Assembly (NCBI GenBank): GCA_028683385.1
Contig: JAQUIJ010000013.1
Coordinates: 1-64,000 of the forward strand
Origin: Prolixibacteraceae bacterium
Lineage (GTDB): Bacteria > Bacteroidota > Bacteroidia > Bacteroidales > Prolixibacteraceae
Reading direction: 5' to 3'
DNA length: 64,000 bases
Both the position numbers and the translations under genes were made by a program. The notes beneath the pieces are model-generated. The model was not told the origin of the DNA, did no database searches, and saw only the letters and a program-made list of their open reading frames with translations. This document shows positions 27,274 to 34,787 of the stretch, piece by piece. Within the stretch, counting starts at the first letter, position 1; each line of letters opens with the position of its first letter.

Positions 27274-27312
27274 AAAAGTCTCAAATTTTGAAAAGTTAAA
27301 GACCCTAAAAGT

Positions 27313-27355
27313 AAAAAACTATGGATGAACCGAAAGCGGTCGTCCATAGTTTTTT
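27313..27355 (-). terminator. Terminator of the alkaline phosphatase gene
   Basis: AAAAAACTATGGA (27313-27325) pairs with TCCATAGTTTTTT (27343-27355), with an inner ACCG/CGGT stem. It sits 22 bp past the phosphatase stop and has T-runs in both directions. Confidence 0.88.
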
Positions 27356-27377
27356 TGATAAAGTGAATGATTTTGGG

Positions 27378-28529
27378 TTAGAAGCCCATTAAACTCATAA
27401 TTTTTTTTGCGATATCCGTATTTTCCATGATTCCGGTAAAATTTTCGGCTCCAGGGCCATAAGCAAAAATCGGAACCATTACACTGGTATGATCGCCAGT
27501 CGAAAAAGCGCCCTTTACCATTCCGGTTTTCATATCGCCGCCAACCAGAGCAAGACCGCCAGTTTCATGATCAGCAGTAACAATGATGAGCGTTTCTCCG
27601 TCTTTCGAAGCAAATTCGAGCGCTTTACCGATGGTGCGATCAAAGTCGAGCATTTCGTTAACAACATAAATGGTATTGTTTGCATGGGCGCCCCAGTCAA
27701 TCTGCGAGCCTTCAACCATAATGAAAAATCCTTTTTTATTCTGACTCAGGATATTCAATGCCGTTTGGGTCGAAAGCGGGAGATCCATTTTGCGTTTCGG
27801 ATAAACTTCATTGTGTTCATCGGCAGTCAGTCCGGCCAGTTTTCCACTTTTTACTTTGGCAATATCGTCCATGTTGCGTAAAACCTGGTATCCATTGGCT
27901 TGAAGGTCTTTGGTCAGGTCGCGTTTGTCTTTTCGTTCGGCAAAATGTTTATATCCACCGCCAATAAACACATCGACATCGGTTTTCATAAAATCAGCAG
28001 CAATGTCTTCGTAACTTCCGCGACTTCCCTGGTGGGCAATGTATGATGCTGGAGTGGCATGGGTAATGGCCGAAGTTGAAACCAATCCGGTTGCCAACCC
28101 TTTTCCTTCAGCCATTTCCAGAATGGTTTTAATGGCAACGGTATCGGTGTTTACGCCAATTGCCCCATTGTATGTTTTTTGTCCGGTTGAAAGTGCCGTT
28201 CCCCCGGCAGCCGAGTCGGTAATGTAATTATCAGCCGATTGTGTTTTCGAGAAACCGATCTGTTTGAAATTATCGAGAAATAAATGCCCTCCATTAGCGG
28301 TGTATCCGGCATAGATATGAGCAACTCCCATTCCGTCGCCAATCATCATGATTACGTTTTTGGGAGTTTTACTTTTAAACTTTTGGGTAAAGGTTTTTAC
28401 TTCGTAGGGCTTGCCTCCCACATAAGTTTTGGTCGAATCGGCTTTCGAAATCGTTTTGTAGTTTTCCTGGCTAAATAGCTGTTGGGCTGTAAAAGCCAAG
28501 ACTATGAAAAGAACGGATCTTAAATTCAT
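27378..28529 (-). CDS. Alkaline phosphatase (PhoA family), exported
   Basis: Periplasmic phosphomonoesterase of 383 residues. The signal peptide is residues 1-20 (ends QQLFS). The metal site Asp65 is in MMIGDGMG, the nucleophile Ser106 is in TDSAAGGTA, and further metal ligands are in MVEGSQIDWGAHAN and TADHETGG. It is somewhat shorter than E. coli PhoA but has the complete active-site set. It is flanked by its own promoter box and terminator, so it is a single-gene unit. No Pho box could be identified. Confidence 0.95.
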   Translation of the reverse strand: MNLRSVLFIVLAFTAQQLFSQENYKTISKADSTKTYVGGKPYEVKTFTQKFKSKTPKNVIMMIGDGMGVAHIYAGYTANGGHLFLDNFKQIGFSKTQSADNYITDSAAGGTALSTGQKTYNGAIGVNTDTVAIKTILEMAEGKGLATGLVSTSAITHATPASYIAHQGSRGSYEDIAADFMKTDVDVFIGGGYKHFAERKDKRDLTKDLQANGYQVLRNMDDIAKVKSGKLAGLTADEHNEVYPKRKMDLPLSTQTALNILSQNKKGFFIMVEGSQIDWGAHANNTIYVVNEMLDFDRTIGKALEFASKDGETLIIVTADHETGGLALVGGDMKTGMVKGAFSTGDHTSVMVPIFAYGPGAENFTGIMENTDIAKKIMSLMGF

Positions 28530-28575
28530 GATTATTCGAATTTGTAAAGGTTTAGGTTGATGTAAAATAATCGGA

Positions 28576-28583
28576 CAAAAATA
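28576..28583 (-). promoter_or_regulatory. -7 box TATTTTTG for the alkaline phosphatase gene
   Basis: Exact TAnnTTTG match on the minus strand, 47 bp before the ATG at 28529. Confidence 0.45.
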
Positions 28584-28692
28584 GATGAATTTGTATTTTT
28601 AAATTATGCAATCTTGTTAAAAGTTTGTGACATCTTAACCTTTTCTGAAGGCCAGGCTGTTCGCGGCATTAATGTTATTGGTTTGACAGTTC

Positions 28693-29382
28693 TCATTTCA
28701 CTTTCCCCAATGACTGCTTCCCTTTTCCTTTTTCCCATTCGTCCCGGTCGAACTCTTCGTTGATGGCGTAATCAATCCGGATGTCGCCAACACAATCTTT
28801 CAGGATGTTTAATGTGCGGAAATTAATAATGATTTCTTCGGCCTTTTTATAAGTCAGGTGAGCAATTCGTGAATATTTGCTGACTGAAATCTTCTCGTTG
28901 GTTGCCAGGTAATCGAGCAGTATTTTTTCGTCCTCCGAATAATTGATCAGGATTCCATCCGGGCTTTTCTGGCGTTTCCAAACTTCAATCATGATTTTAT
29001 TAGCTAACCGGTTTTCGTCGTCTTTTCGGAAATAAGCCCACCATTTCCCATCATCGTCGCGTGCAAAATGTGGTTTCTCAGGGCTAGGTTCCACAATGAC
29101 TTCCAGAACTGTTTTCCCTTCCATATGATGTTGCCTGGTTGTGAAATCAATCGGTGGTTTCGAGTACATTTTAGCAGCCGATTCAACCATGTAATATTCT
29201 TCGTCGGAACGCACGCCGGCGATCCGGCCATTATCCTTCACGCCAATGAGCAAACGACCTCCATCGGTATTGGCAAATGCAACCAACGATCGGGCAATTT
29301 TTCTGGAATCGCTGATGCAATATTTAAAATCCTGAGTTTGATGCTCACCCTGCTGAATGAGTTTTGAAAGATAACTGTTCAT
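28693..29382 (-). CDS. AlbA_2 (Schlafen-type) domain protein with winged helix
   Basis: Protein of 229 residues from the start chosen here. The N-terminal 120 residues are an AlbA_2 domain: QDFKYCISDSRKIARSLVAFANTDGG followed by LLIGVKDNGRIAGV. A winged-helix segment follows (about residues 145-195, LLDYLATNEKISVSKYSRIA). The frame stays open for 25 more codons to 29457, but those lie inside a dispersed repeat, so I start at MNSYLSKL. AlbA_2 proteins are putative nucleic-acid-binding regulators, and the related Schlafen proteins are RNases. No catalytic residues were identified and the partners are unknown. Confidence 0.78.
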   Translation of the reverse strand: MNSYLSKLIQQGEHQTQDFKYCISDSRKIARSLVAFANTDGGRLLIGVKDNGRIAGVRSDEEYYMVESAAKMYSKPPIDFTTRQHHMEGKTVLEVIVEPSPEKPHFARDDDGKWWAYFRKDDENRLANKIMIEVWKRQKSPDGILINYSEDEKILLDYLATNEKISVSKYSRIAHLTYKKAEEIIINFRTLNILKDCVGDIRIDYAINEEFDRDEWEKGKGKQSLGKVK

Positions 29383-29385
29383 ATG

Positions 29386-29456
29386 GTTCGGGGTACGGGT
29401 TACGCGTTGCAGTATGTTCCGTGTTTTTCGCAACTCGTATCCCGCAACTCGTAACA
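29386..29456. repeat. Dispersed repeat, family 2
   Basis: GGTTCGGGGTACGGGTTACG at the left and GCAACTCGTATCCCGCAAC at the right are inverted relatives of each other. Related copies are at 32544-32594, 42365-42415 and 61093-61162. It lies 3 bp before the start codon of the AlbA_2 gene. Confidence 0.65.
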
Positions 29457-29505
29457 TTATTTTCTGAATCCTTCGCTTTACAACAAGACAACAACAATAA
29501 CAATT

Positions 29506-30387
29506 CTATACATCAATTCCGAAGAAAATCCTCACCACATAACCCAATCCAAACGAAATCAGACCTACGACAGAACTTAAAACCACCATTTCCAAAAAAC
29601 GTTTTCGGAAAGGCTGGTCGTTAGCTACCGAGATGTAATAAGTAAACAGAAAGACAATCAGGATTGAATCAAACAGAGCAACCAGTAACCCAATAAATAC
29701 TGAACTGAAAATCAGGAATGGCGCTACGAGGAAAATTACGGCAACAATGTAAGCGATTCCTGTAAATACTGAAGATTTAATGGCCATATCGTTCTTGCCT
29801 TCGGCGCGGTTCGATAAGTATTCAGAAGAAGACATGGATAATGCGCCTGCAATTCCCGTAATAATTCCGGCTAAAGCAACTAACTTGGTATTTTGAAGTG
29901 CGAAAGTTAAACCTGCCAGCGTTCCAAGTATCTCAACCAAAGCATCATTCAATCCCAATACAATCGATCCCATGTATTTCAGGTGTTCTTCCTGAATGAG
30001 TCCAAGTAATTCCTTTTCGTGTTGATTTTCGTCCTCAGCCACTTCCAGCGCTTCCGGAACTTCAGTGGCAATCAAGGCATAATTAATTTGTGCCTTCTCT
30101 TCGCCTTTTTCCATCAGCTTCAGGCCAAAAGTAAGTCCGAAAATTTTGGCGATCCAGTAGTATTTTTTGATTTCCCAATAACTTGGCGAAACTTCCTTGT
30201 TGGTGTAGGCACCCCAGAGTTTGTAATGCTTCAGTTCATCGGCGGCAATTTGGGTTAACACCTTTCTATTTTCGGCATCTTTAGTCTGTTCAGCCAGTTT
30301 GCTGTATATGTGATACTCTGTAATTTCTTCGCGTTGCGCAAAAATCAACTGCTGGCGAATCTCGGGTGAAATGGGTTTCTTAATCAT
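29506..30387 (-). CDS. MbfA-like fusion: rubrerythrin/ferritin-like domain plus VIT1/CCC1 transporter domain
   Basis: Protein of 293 residues in two parts. The N-terminal 150 residues are a ferritin-like domain with repeated E...ExxH iron ligands (REEITEYHIYSKLAEQ, DELKHYKLW, VAEDENQHEKELL). The C-terminal half is a VIT1/CCC1 membrane domain beginning GSIVLGLNDALVEILGTLAGLTFAL, with about five helices. The same fusion in alpha-proteobacteria is MbfA, which exports iron and protects against peroxide. The same role is inferred here. No iron regulatory site was recognised upstream. Confidence 0.85.
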   Translation of the reverse strand: MIKKPISPEIRQQLIFAQREEITEYHIYSKLAEQTKDAENRKVLTQIAADELKHYKLWGAYTNKEVSPSYWEIKKYYWIAKIFGLTFGLKLMEKGEEKAQINYALIATEVPEALEVAEDENQHEKELLGLIQEEHLKYMGSIVLGLNDALVEILGTLAGLTFALQNTKLVALAGIITGIAGALSMSSSEYLSNRAEGKNDMAIKSSVFTGIAYIVAVIFLVAPFLIFSSVFIGLLVALFDSILIVFLFTYYISVANDQPFRKRFLEMVVLSSVVGLISFGLGYVVRIFFGIDV

Positions 30388-30467
30388 GACAATTGGTGCA
30401 TTAAACTTCCGTTTGGATTTCAGTTATTCTAAACAATTAAATTTACTGCTTGGTTTTACAGCATTCG

Positions 30468-30866
30468 TTACTCTGTCCGATTAATAATAAACCCATTATT
30501 CACTTTCTGAAAGCCTACTTTAGGGTAATAATCCATTGCTGAAGGTGCTGCAAGAAGCAGAAGCATGGTTTGGTTGCCAATTTTTTCTTTAGTCAATGCA
30601 ATTAGTTTTTTCCCGATGCCATACTTTTGATATTCTTTTCGTACAGCCAAGTCTGACAGATAACAACAGTAGCAGAAATCTGTCAGCGAACGTGCTATTC
30701 CAACAAGCTTGTCTTCTTCCCAGGCGGTGACAACTAAATTCGAATTTGCGTACATCTCGGCAATTCGCTTATTGTCAGAAGTTGGCCGGTTTATTCCTGA
30801 ACTGTTGTATAAATCAATAATCAAATTGGTTTCAGGAGTAAAATCAAGTCGATAAGTTATTTCCAT
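30468..30866 (-). CDS. GNAT-family N-acetyltransferase
   Basis: Small acetyltransferase of 132 residues from MEITYRLD. Acetyl-CoA binding is suggested by LSDLAVRKEYQKYGIGKKLI near residues 72-91. The frame extends 16 codons upstream to 30914, but that would overlap the neighbouring gene, so the internal Met is preferred. Follows another GNAT gene in the same direction; acceptor substrate unknown. Confidence 0.8.
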   Translation of the reverse strand: MEITYRLDFTPETNLIIDLYNSSGINRPTSDNKRIAEMYANSNLVVTAWEEDKLVGIARSLTDFCYCCYLSDLAVRKEYQKYGIGKKLIALTKEKIGNQTMLLLLAAPSAMDYYPKVGFQKVNNGFIINRTE

Positions 30867-30898
30867 ATTCTTGTTATTTATTATGACAGGGTTCAGCT

Positions 30899-31348
30899 TC
30901 AACCTTTCATCCACTCAAACATTTGGTAATGTTCGGCAGTCATTCCCATATGTTCGTAAACTCCGTGCGCCGGAATGTTGGTCTTGTCGGCATACAACCG
31001 AATGCCTCGTAAATCACGATTACCGTTTACTTTTTCCTGAATGTGTTTGTAAAGCTTGCTGAAGATGCTTCGTTTACGATATTCGGGCCGTACATAAACC
31101 GATTGAATCCAAAGTACTGTTCCATTGCGCCAGTCGCTCCATTCGAAAGTGGTGAGCAGCGAGCCAACAACCTTTCCTTCCGTTTCGGCTACGTAATAAA
31201 TGCCTTTTGCCGGATCTTCAAAAACGGCTGCTACTCCTTTTATAACTGTTGGTTCGTCGAGTTGGAGCTGTTCAGTCTCCCTGGCCATAGCCAATTGAAA
31301 TTCTACGATGCTTGCCGAATCCGATTCTTTTGCTTGTCTGATGATCAT
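30899..31348 (-). CDS. GNAT-family N-acetyltransferase
   Basis: Acetyltransferase of 149 residues. Its motif A is atypical: LWIQSVYVRPEYRKRSIFSKLYKHI near residues 80-104 keeps the RxxxR basic stretch but lacks the usual Q/RxxGxG/A loop. The C-terminal HGVYEHMGMTAEHYQMFEW is normal for this subgroup. First of two consecutive, unrelated-looking GNAT genes. Substrate unknown. Confidence 0.82.
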   Translation of the reverse strand: MIIRQAKESDSASIVEFQLAMARETEQLQLDEPTVIKGVAAVFEDPAKGIYYVAETEGKVVGSLLTTFEWSDWRNGTVLWIQSVYVRPEYRKRSIFSKLYKHIQEKVNGNRDLRGIRLYADKTNIPAHGVYEHMGMTAEHYQMFEWMKG

Positions 31349-31494
31349 TTATTCGTTATTTAATTTGAGGGACTAAATTACGAAAATAGTTTTGCTCTCC
31401 CGATTCAGTCCCGACTTAAACCCTGAAACATCCGATCAGGTTCATTGGTGATTGTGTTTTTTCGTAATTTGCATGCGAATTTGACTCTCCAAAT

Positions 31495-32022
31495 ATGATA
31501 CGAATTGTTGTTGCATCGAAAAATCCGGTAAAAATAGAAGCCGTCAGAGACGGATTGGCGGCATTAATCAGCGAAGAAATTGAATTGATTGGTGTTTCAG
31601 TTGAAAGCGGTGTTTCAGATCAGCCCATGAGCGAAGTTGAGACATTAAAAGGGGCTTCGAATCGGGTGATGCGGGCCATGAACCTGTTTCCCGGATACGA
31701 TTATTACGTTGGACTGGAAGGTGGAGTTGAGCCACATTCTTCCGGGTTGATGGCTTTTGCCTGGATGGTCATCAGCAACGGTGAAAAGATTGGGAAAGCA
31801 CGTACTGCAAGTTTCTTCCTTCCTCCTGAAGTGGCTAAACTGGTTCACGAAGGAATGGAATTGGGCCATGCCGATGATGTGGTTTTCAGGAAAAGCAATT
31901 CGAAGCAACAAAATGGCGCCATCGGCTTATTAACGCACGATACAATTACCCGCAAATCGCTTTACCTGCCTGCCGTTCAAATGGCTTTTATTCCTTTCCT
32001 GAATCCTGAATTGTATCCTTAA
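31495..32022 (+). CDS. yjjX: Inosine/xanthosine triphosphatase (YjjX/DUF84 family)
   Basis: Housecleaning NTPase that hydrolyses ITP and XTP. The 175 residues carry the family pattern: IVVASKNPVKIEAV at the N-terminus, SGVSDQPMSEVETLKGASNRV near residue 39-59 and YYVGLEGGVE near 71-80, with the acidic metal-binding residues. Single plus-strand gene between minus-strand genes. Its cellular role in stress survival is inferred from E. coli YjjX. Confidence 0.9.
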   Translation: MIRIVVASKNPVKIEAVRDGLAALISEEIELIGVSVESGVSDQPMSEVETLKGASNRVMRAMNLFPGYDYYVGLEGGVEPHSSGLMAFAWMVISNGEKIGKARTASFFLPPEVAKLVHEGMELGHADDVVFRKSNSKQQNGAIGLLTHDTITRKSLYLPAVQMAFIPFLNPELYP

Positions 32023-32044
32023 AGACACAATTGTAATTCGTTGG

Positions 32045-32137
32045 GTCATCCTGAACGTTCGACTGAGCTCACGTCGAAGGCTTGTTTCAGGATCACATCG
32101 CACTTGTAATCAGACCCCAAAATAAATTCGGGGTGAC
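32045..32137. repeat. Dispersed inverted repeat, family 1 (copy with nested insertion)
   Basis: Begins GTCATCCTGAAC and ends CGGGGTGAC. The first hairpin is opened between CTGAAC and CTTGTTTCAG by about 24 bases that form their own hairpin (TTCGAC...GTCGAA). The second hairpin is ACCCC...GGGGT. Confidence 0.65.
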
Positions 32138-32157
32138 GGAGATATCTGAAGCGGGTT

Positions 32158-32502
32158 TTATTGATTCTGCAATTCTTCCCAATACTCAACAGCCCGGCGG
32201 GTATGAGGAATTACGATGGTTCCGCCCACCAGGTTCGCTACCGAAAATATCTCGAAAACTTCGTCGGTAGTCACGCCCAACTCGTGGCATTTGCCCAAGT
32301 GATACTTCACACAATCGTCGCATCGCAACACCATCGAAGTCGCCAGTCCGAGCATTTCCTTCGTTTTCGAACTTAGCGCGCCATCCTGGTAAGTCAGCGT
32401 GTCAACACTGTAAATGCGTTTCATTACTTTGTTATCAGCCGACAGAATCTTTTCGTTCATTTTCTCGCGGTAGCTGTTAAAATCGTCTATTAGTTTGCCC
32501 AT
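32158..32502 (-). CDS. AhpD-like carboxymuconolactone decarboxylase family protein
   Basis: All-helical protein of 114 residues. The signature CDDCVKYHLGKCHELG near residues 60-75 holds a CxxC pair followed by His, the redox site in AhpD-type members. It most likely acts as a small thiol peroxidase/disulfide reductase rather than a decarboxylase. Stands alone between the YjjX gene and miaB; no alkyl hydroperoxide reductase gene is near. Confidence 0.85.
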   Translation of the reverse strand: MGKLIDDFNSYREKMNEKILSADNKVMKRIYSVDTLTYQDGALSSKTKEMLGLATSMVLRCDDCVKYHLGKCHELGVTTDEVFEIFSVANLVGGTIVIPHTRRAVEYWEELQNQ

Positions 32503-32543
32503 GTCTGAGAAGTTATTAGTTATGAATTATGAGTTATTCGTTT

Positions 32544-32594
32544 GTTTCGGGTTTCGGGATGCGAGTTTCGGGATAACACGCTTCACCCGTAACA
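32544..32594. repeat. Dispersed repeat, family 2
   Basis: TTCGGGTTTCGGGATGCGAG followed by GATAACACG and CACCCGTAAC. A degenerate copy between miaB and the AhpD-like gene, 42 bp before the start codon of the latter. Confidence 0.5.
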
Positions 32595-32596
32595 AT

Positions 32597-33985
32597 TTAT
32601 TCTGCCACGCCAATCAGCGTGGTCTGCGTGCATCTTAGCACTTTCACCATCACGTAATCGCCTTTTTGGAAATCTTTCGCCGGAAAAACAATCACCTTAT
32701 TTTGCGATGTCCTGCCAAAAAGTTCTTCTTTGCTTTTTTTCGAAGTTCCTTCCACCAGCACTTCAAAAGTTTTACCGATATCTCGTTTATTGCTTTCGTG
32801 CGACAGCCGGTTATGAAGCTGAATAATTTCGTCCAACCGGCGAAGTTTTTCTTCTTCCGGAACATCATCAGCTAAATGTTCATGCGCATACGTTCCGGGG
32901 CGTTCCGAATATTTAAACATGAAAGCCATATCGAACTTCACTTCTTCCATTAGCGCCAGCGTTTCCTGATGATCTTCCAGCGTTTCGGTACAGAAACCGC
33001 AAAACACATCAGTACTCAAACCACAATCAGGTAAAATCTCACGGATAGCACGAATGCGATCGAGGTACCATTCGCGGTCGTATTTTCGGTTCATTAGTTT
33101 CAGGATGCGCGAACTCCCCGACTGAAGCGGCAAATGAATGTGCCGGCACAAGTTCTGATGTTTGGCAATTGCCTTCAGCACTTTGTCCGACATATCTTTT
33201 GGATGCGAGGTGGTGAAACGGATTCGCACCAATGGGTCAACTTCGGCAACCAACTCAATCAAATCCCAAAAACGGACAGGCTTGCGTTCGCCTTCAGGCA
33301 GCCATTTGTATGAATTCACGTTTTGACCAAGCAAAGTCACTTCGCGGTAGCCTTTTTGTGCCAGGTCGCGCACTTCATTCACAATGTCCTGCGGATCGCG
33401 GCTGCGCTCGCGGCCCCGGGTGTACGGAACAATGCAATACGTACAGAAATTGTTACATCCTCGTGTAATGCTCACAAATCCGGAAAGCGTTTTCTCGCCA
33501 ATCCTGACGGGTGTAATTTTATCGTAGGTTTCGTTCTCCGAAAGTTCAACGTTGATAGCGCCTGTTCCTTTCTGTGCTTTGTCGATTAAGAAAGGAAGGT
33601 CGCGGTAGGCATCTGGTCCGGCCACTAAATCAACAGAAGGGTGAGCCAATAATTCGTCGCCAATGCGTTCGGCCATGCAGCCCAACACGCCAACAATCAG
33701 TTTTTTATTCTTTTTCTTCAGACTTTTGAAATAATCGAGCCGCCCCCAGATACGTTGTTCGGCATTGTCTCGCACCGAGCAAGTGTTCAGGAAAATAGCA
33801 TCGGCGCCATCAGCTTTCTCAGTCACTTCGTAACTCCGATCCTGAAGGATGGCTGCAACCACTTCACTGTCGGCCACATTCATCTGGCAGCCATAGGTTT
33901 CAAGGAATAACTTTTTCTTTTCCAATTTGTATTCGATTTTGAGCCTGCAAATTTCACTATTTTTCAGGAATAAGCAAGAGAACAA
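32597..33985 (-). CDS. miaB: MiaB, tRNA-2-methylthio-N6-dimethylallyladenosine synthase
   Basis: Radical-SAM methylthiotransferase modifying A37 of tRNAs that read UNN codons. An N-terminal UPF0004 domain has cysteines in ETYGCQMN, NTCSVRDNAEQR and GVLGCMAER. The radical-SAM motif is GCNNFCTYCIVPYTRGRE, and a C-terminal TRAM domain ends the protein. All six cluster-ligating cysteines are present. The first 20 residues before LEKKKLFLETYGC look unlike MiaB, so a TTG at 33925 is a plausible alternative start. Confidence 0.95.
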   Translation of the reverse strand: MFSCLFLKNSEICRLKIEYKLEKKKLFLETYGCQMNVADSEVVAAILQDRSYEVTEKADGADAIFLNTCSVRDNAEQRIWGRLDYFKSLKKKNKKLIVGVLGCMAERIGDELLAHPSVDLVAGPDAYRDLPFLIDKAQKGTGAINVELSENETYDKITPVRIGEKTLSGFVSITRGCNNFCTYCIVPYTRGRERSRDPQDIVNEVRDLAQKGYREVTLLGQNVNSYKWLPEGERKPVRFWDLIELVAEVDPLVRIRFTTSHPKDMSDKVLKAIAKHQNLCRHIHLPLQSGSSRILKLMNRKYDREWYLDRIRAIREILPDCGLSTDVFCGFCTETLEDHQETLALMEEVKFDMAFMFKYSERPGTYAHEHLADDVPEEEKLRRLDEIIQLHNRLSHESNKRDIGKTFEVLVEGTSKKSKEELFGRTSQNKVIVFPAKDFQKGDYVMVKVLRCTQTTLIGVAE

Positions 33986-34264
33986 AAAAGGAGACGGAAG
34001 ACAGAAGACAGAAGTCAGAAGACCGGAGACCGGAGACGGAAGTCTGGAATAAGGAAATGGGAGAACCGTTCCCTTAGCTTGTCAAAGGGAAAACAAAAAT
34101 TTAACATTCAGTAAAAAATACAATCGGGAGTTTTTGATTTTTAAATTTTATTTATGCAGAAATGTGTTTTAAAACAAATTAAATCAGCGTTTTAGTATTT
34201 AATTTAATGTCGAAATTGTTTGTATCGAAATCAAAACACTTAGGAAGTTGTTCTATTAAAATCT
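33986..34264. other. Intergenic region with purine-rich low-complexity tract
   Basis: The first part (about 33990-34046) is built of imperfect GGAAGACAGAAGACAGAAGT and GACCGGAGACCGGAGAC units, so it reads as a degenerate short tandem repeat of 6-8 bp. The rest is AT-rich and leads to the promoter of the SPOR gene. No gene seen. Confidence 0.6.
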
Positions 34265-34272
34265 TATATTTG
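34265..34272 (+). promoter_or_regulatory. -7 box TATATTTG for the SPOR-purF unit
   Basis: Exact TAnnTTTG match, 21 bp before the ATG at 34293. A TTG at 34248-34250 is closer than the usual -33 spacing. Confidence 0.5.
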
Positions 34273-34292
34273 CTCACTCAAAAACTGATCGT

Positions 34293-34787
34293 ATGAGGTA
34301 TTTGTGTAGTGTAATCTTCATCTTTGTCCTTTTCAGCTCGCTGGGATATGCTCAAACCGATACACTTGGAATAAATTCTGGCATCGCAAATCAGGCCGCA
34401 AAACTGGAAGATTTTCTCGGAAAATTGCCGGTGAGGCAGGACCCCCGAATAACTGACATGCTCATACGACACAATCAAATCAATCAAAGACGTAACGGAA
34501 CAGAAGGCTTTCGGCTGGAGATTTTTTTCAGTTCCGAGAATAAAGCACGCGAACAGGCAGTGAAAGTGAAAAACGAATTTAACCTTGTTTTTCCTGACAT
34601 TGCAAGCTATATGTTGTTTCAAACCCCCAACTTTAAAGTGCGGATTGGCGATTTCAGGAACAAAAGTGAAGCTTTGAAAACCAAAGCCTACATTGCTTCG
34701 AAATACCCGAATGCCTTTATTGTAAAAGATAATATCCGATTTTCCGAACTATTTACAGAAAGTGTAGAGCAAAACGAAGAACAATGA
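34293..34787 (+). CDS. Exported SPOR-domain protein
   Basis: Protein of 164 residues. A signal peptide covers residues 1-20 (ends SLGYA). The C-terminal part (about 70-150) is a SPOR-like domain with GFRLEIFFSSENKAREQAVKV and FKVRIGDFRNKSEALKTKAYI. SPOR domains bind denuded glycan strands at division sites, so a cell-envelope role is likely. Its stop overlaps the purF start by 4 bp (ATGA), which couples it to an unrelated metabolic gene. Confidence 0.82.
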   Translation: MRYLCSVIFIFVLFSSLGYAQTDTLGINSGIANQAAKLEDFLGKLPVRQDPRITDMLIRHNQINQRRNGTEGFRLEIFFSSENKAREQAVKVKNEFNLVFPDIASYMLFQTPNFKVRIGDFRNKSEALKTKAYIASKYPNAFIVKDNIRFSELFTESVEQNEEQ

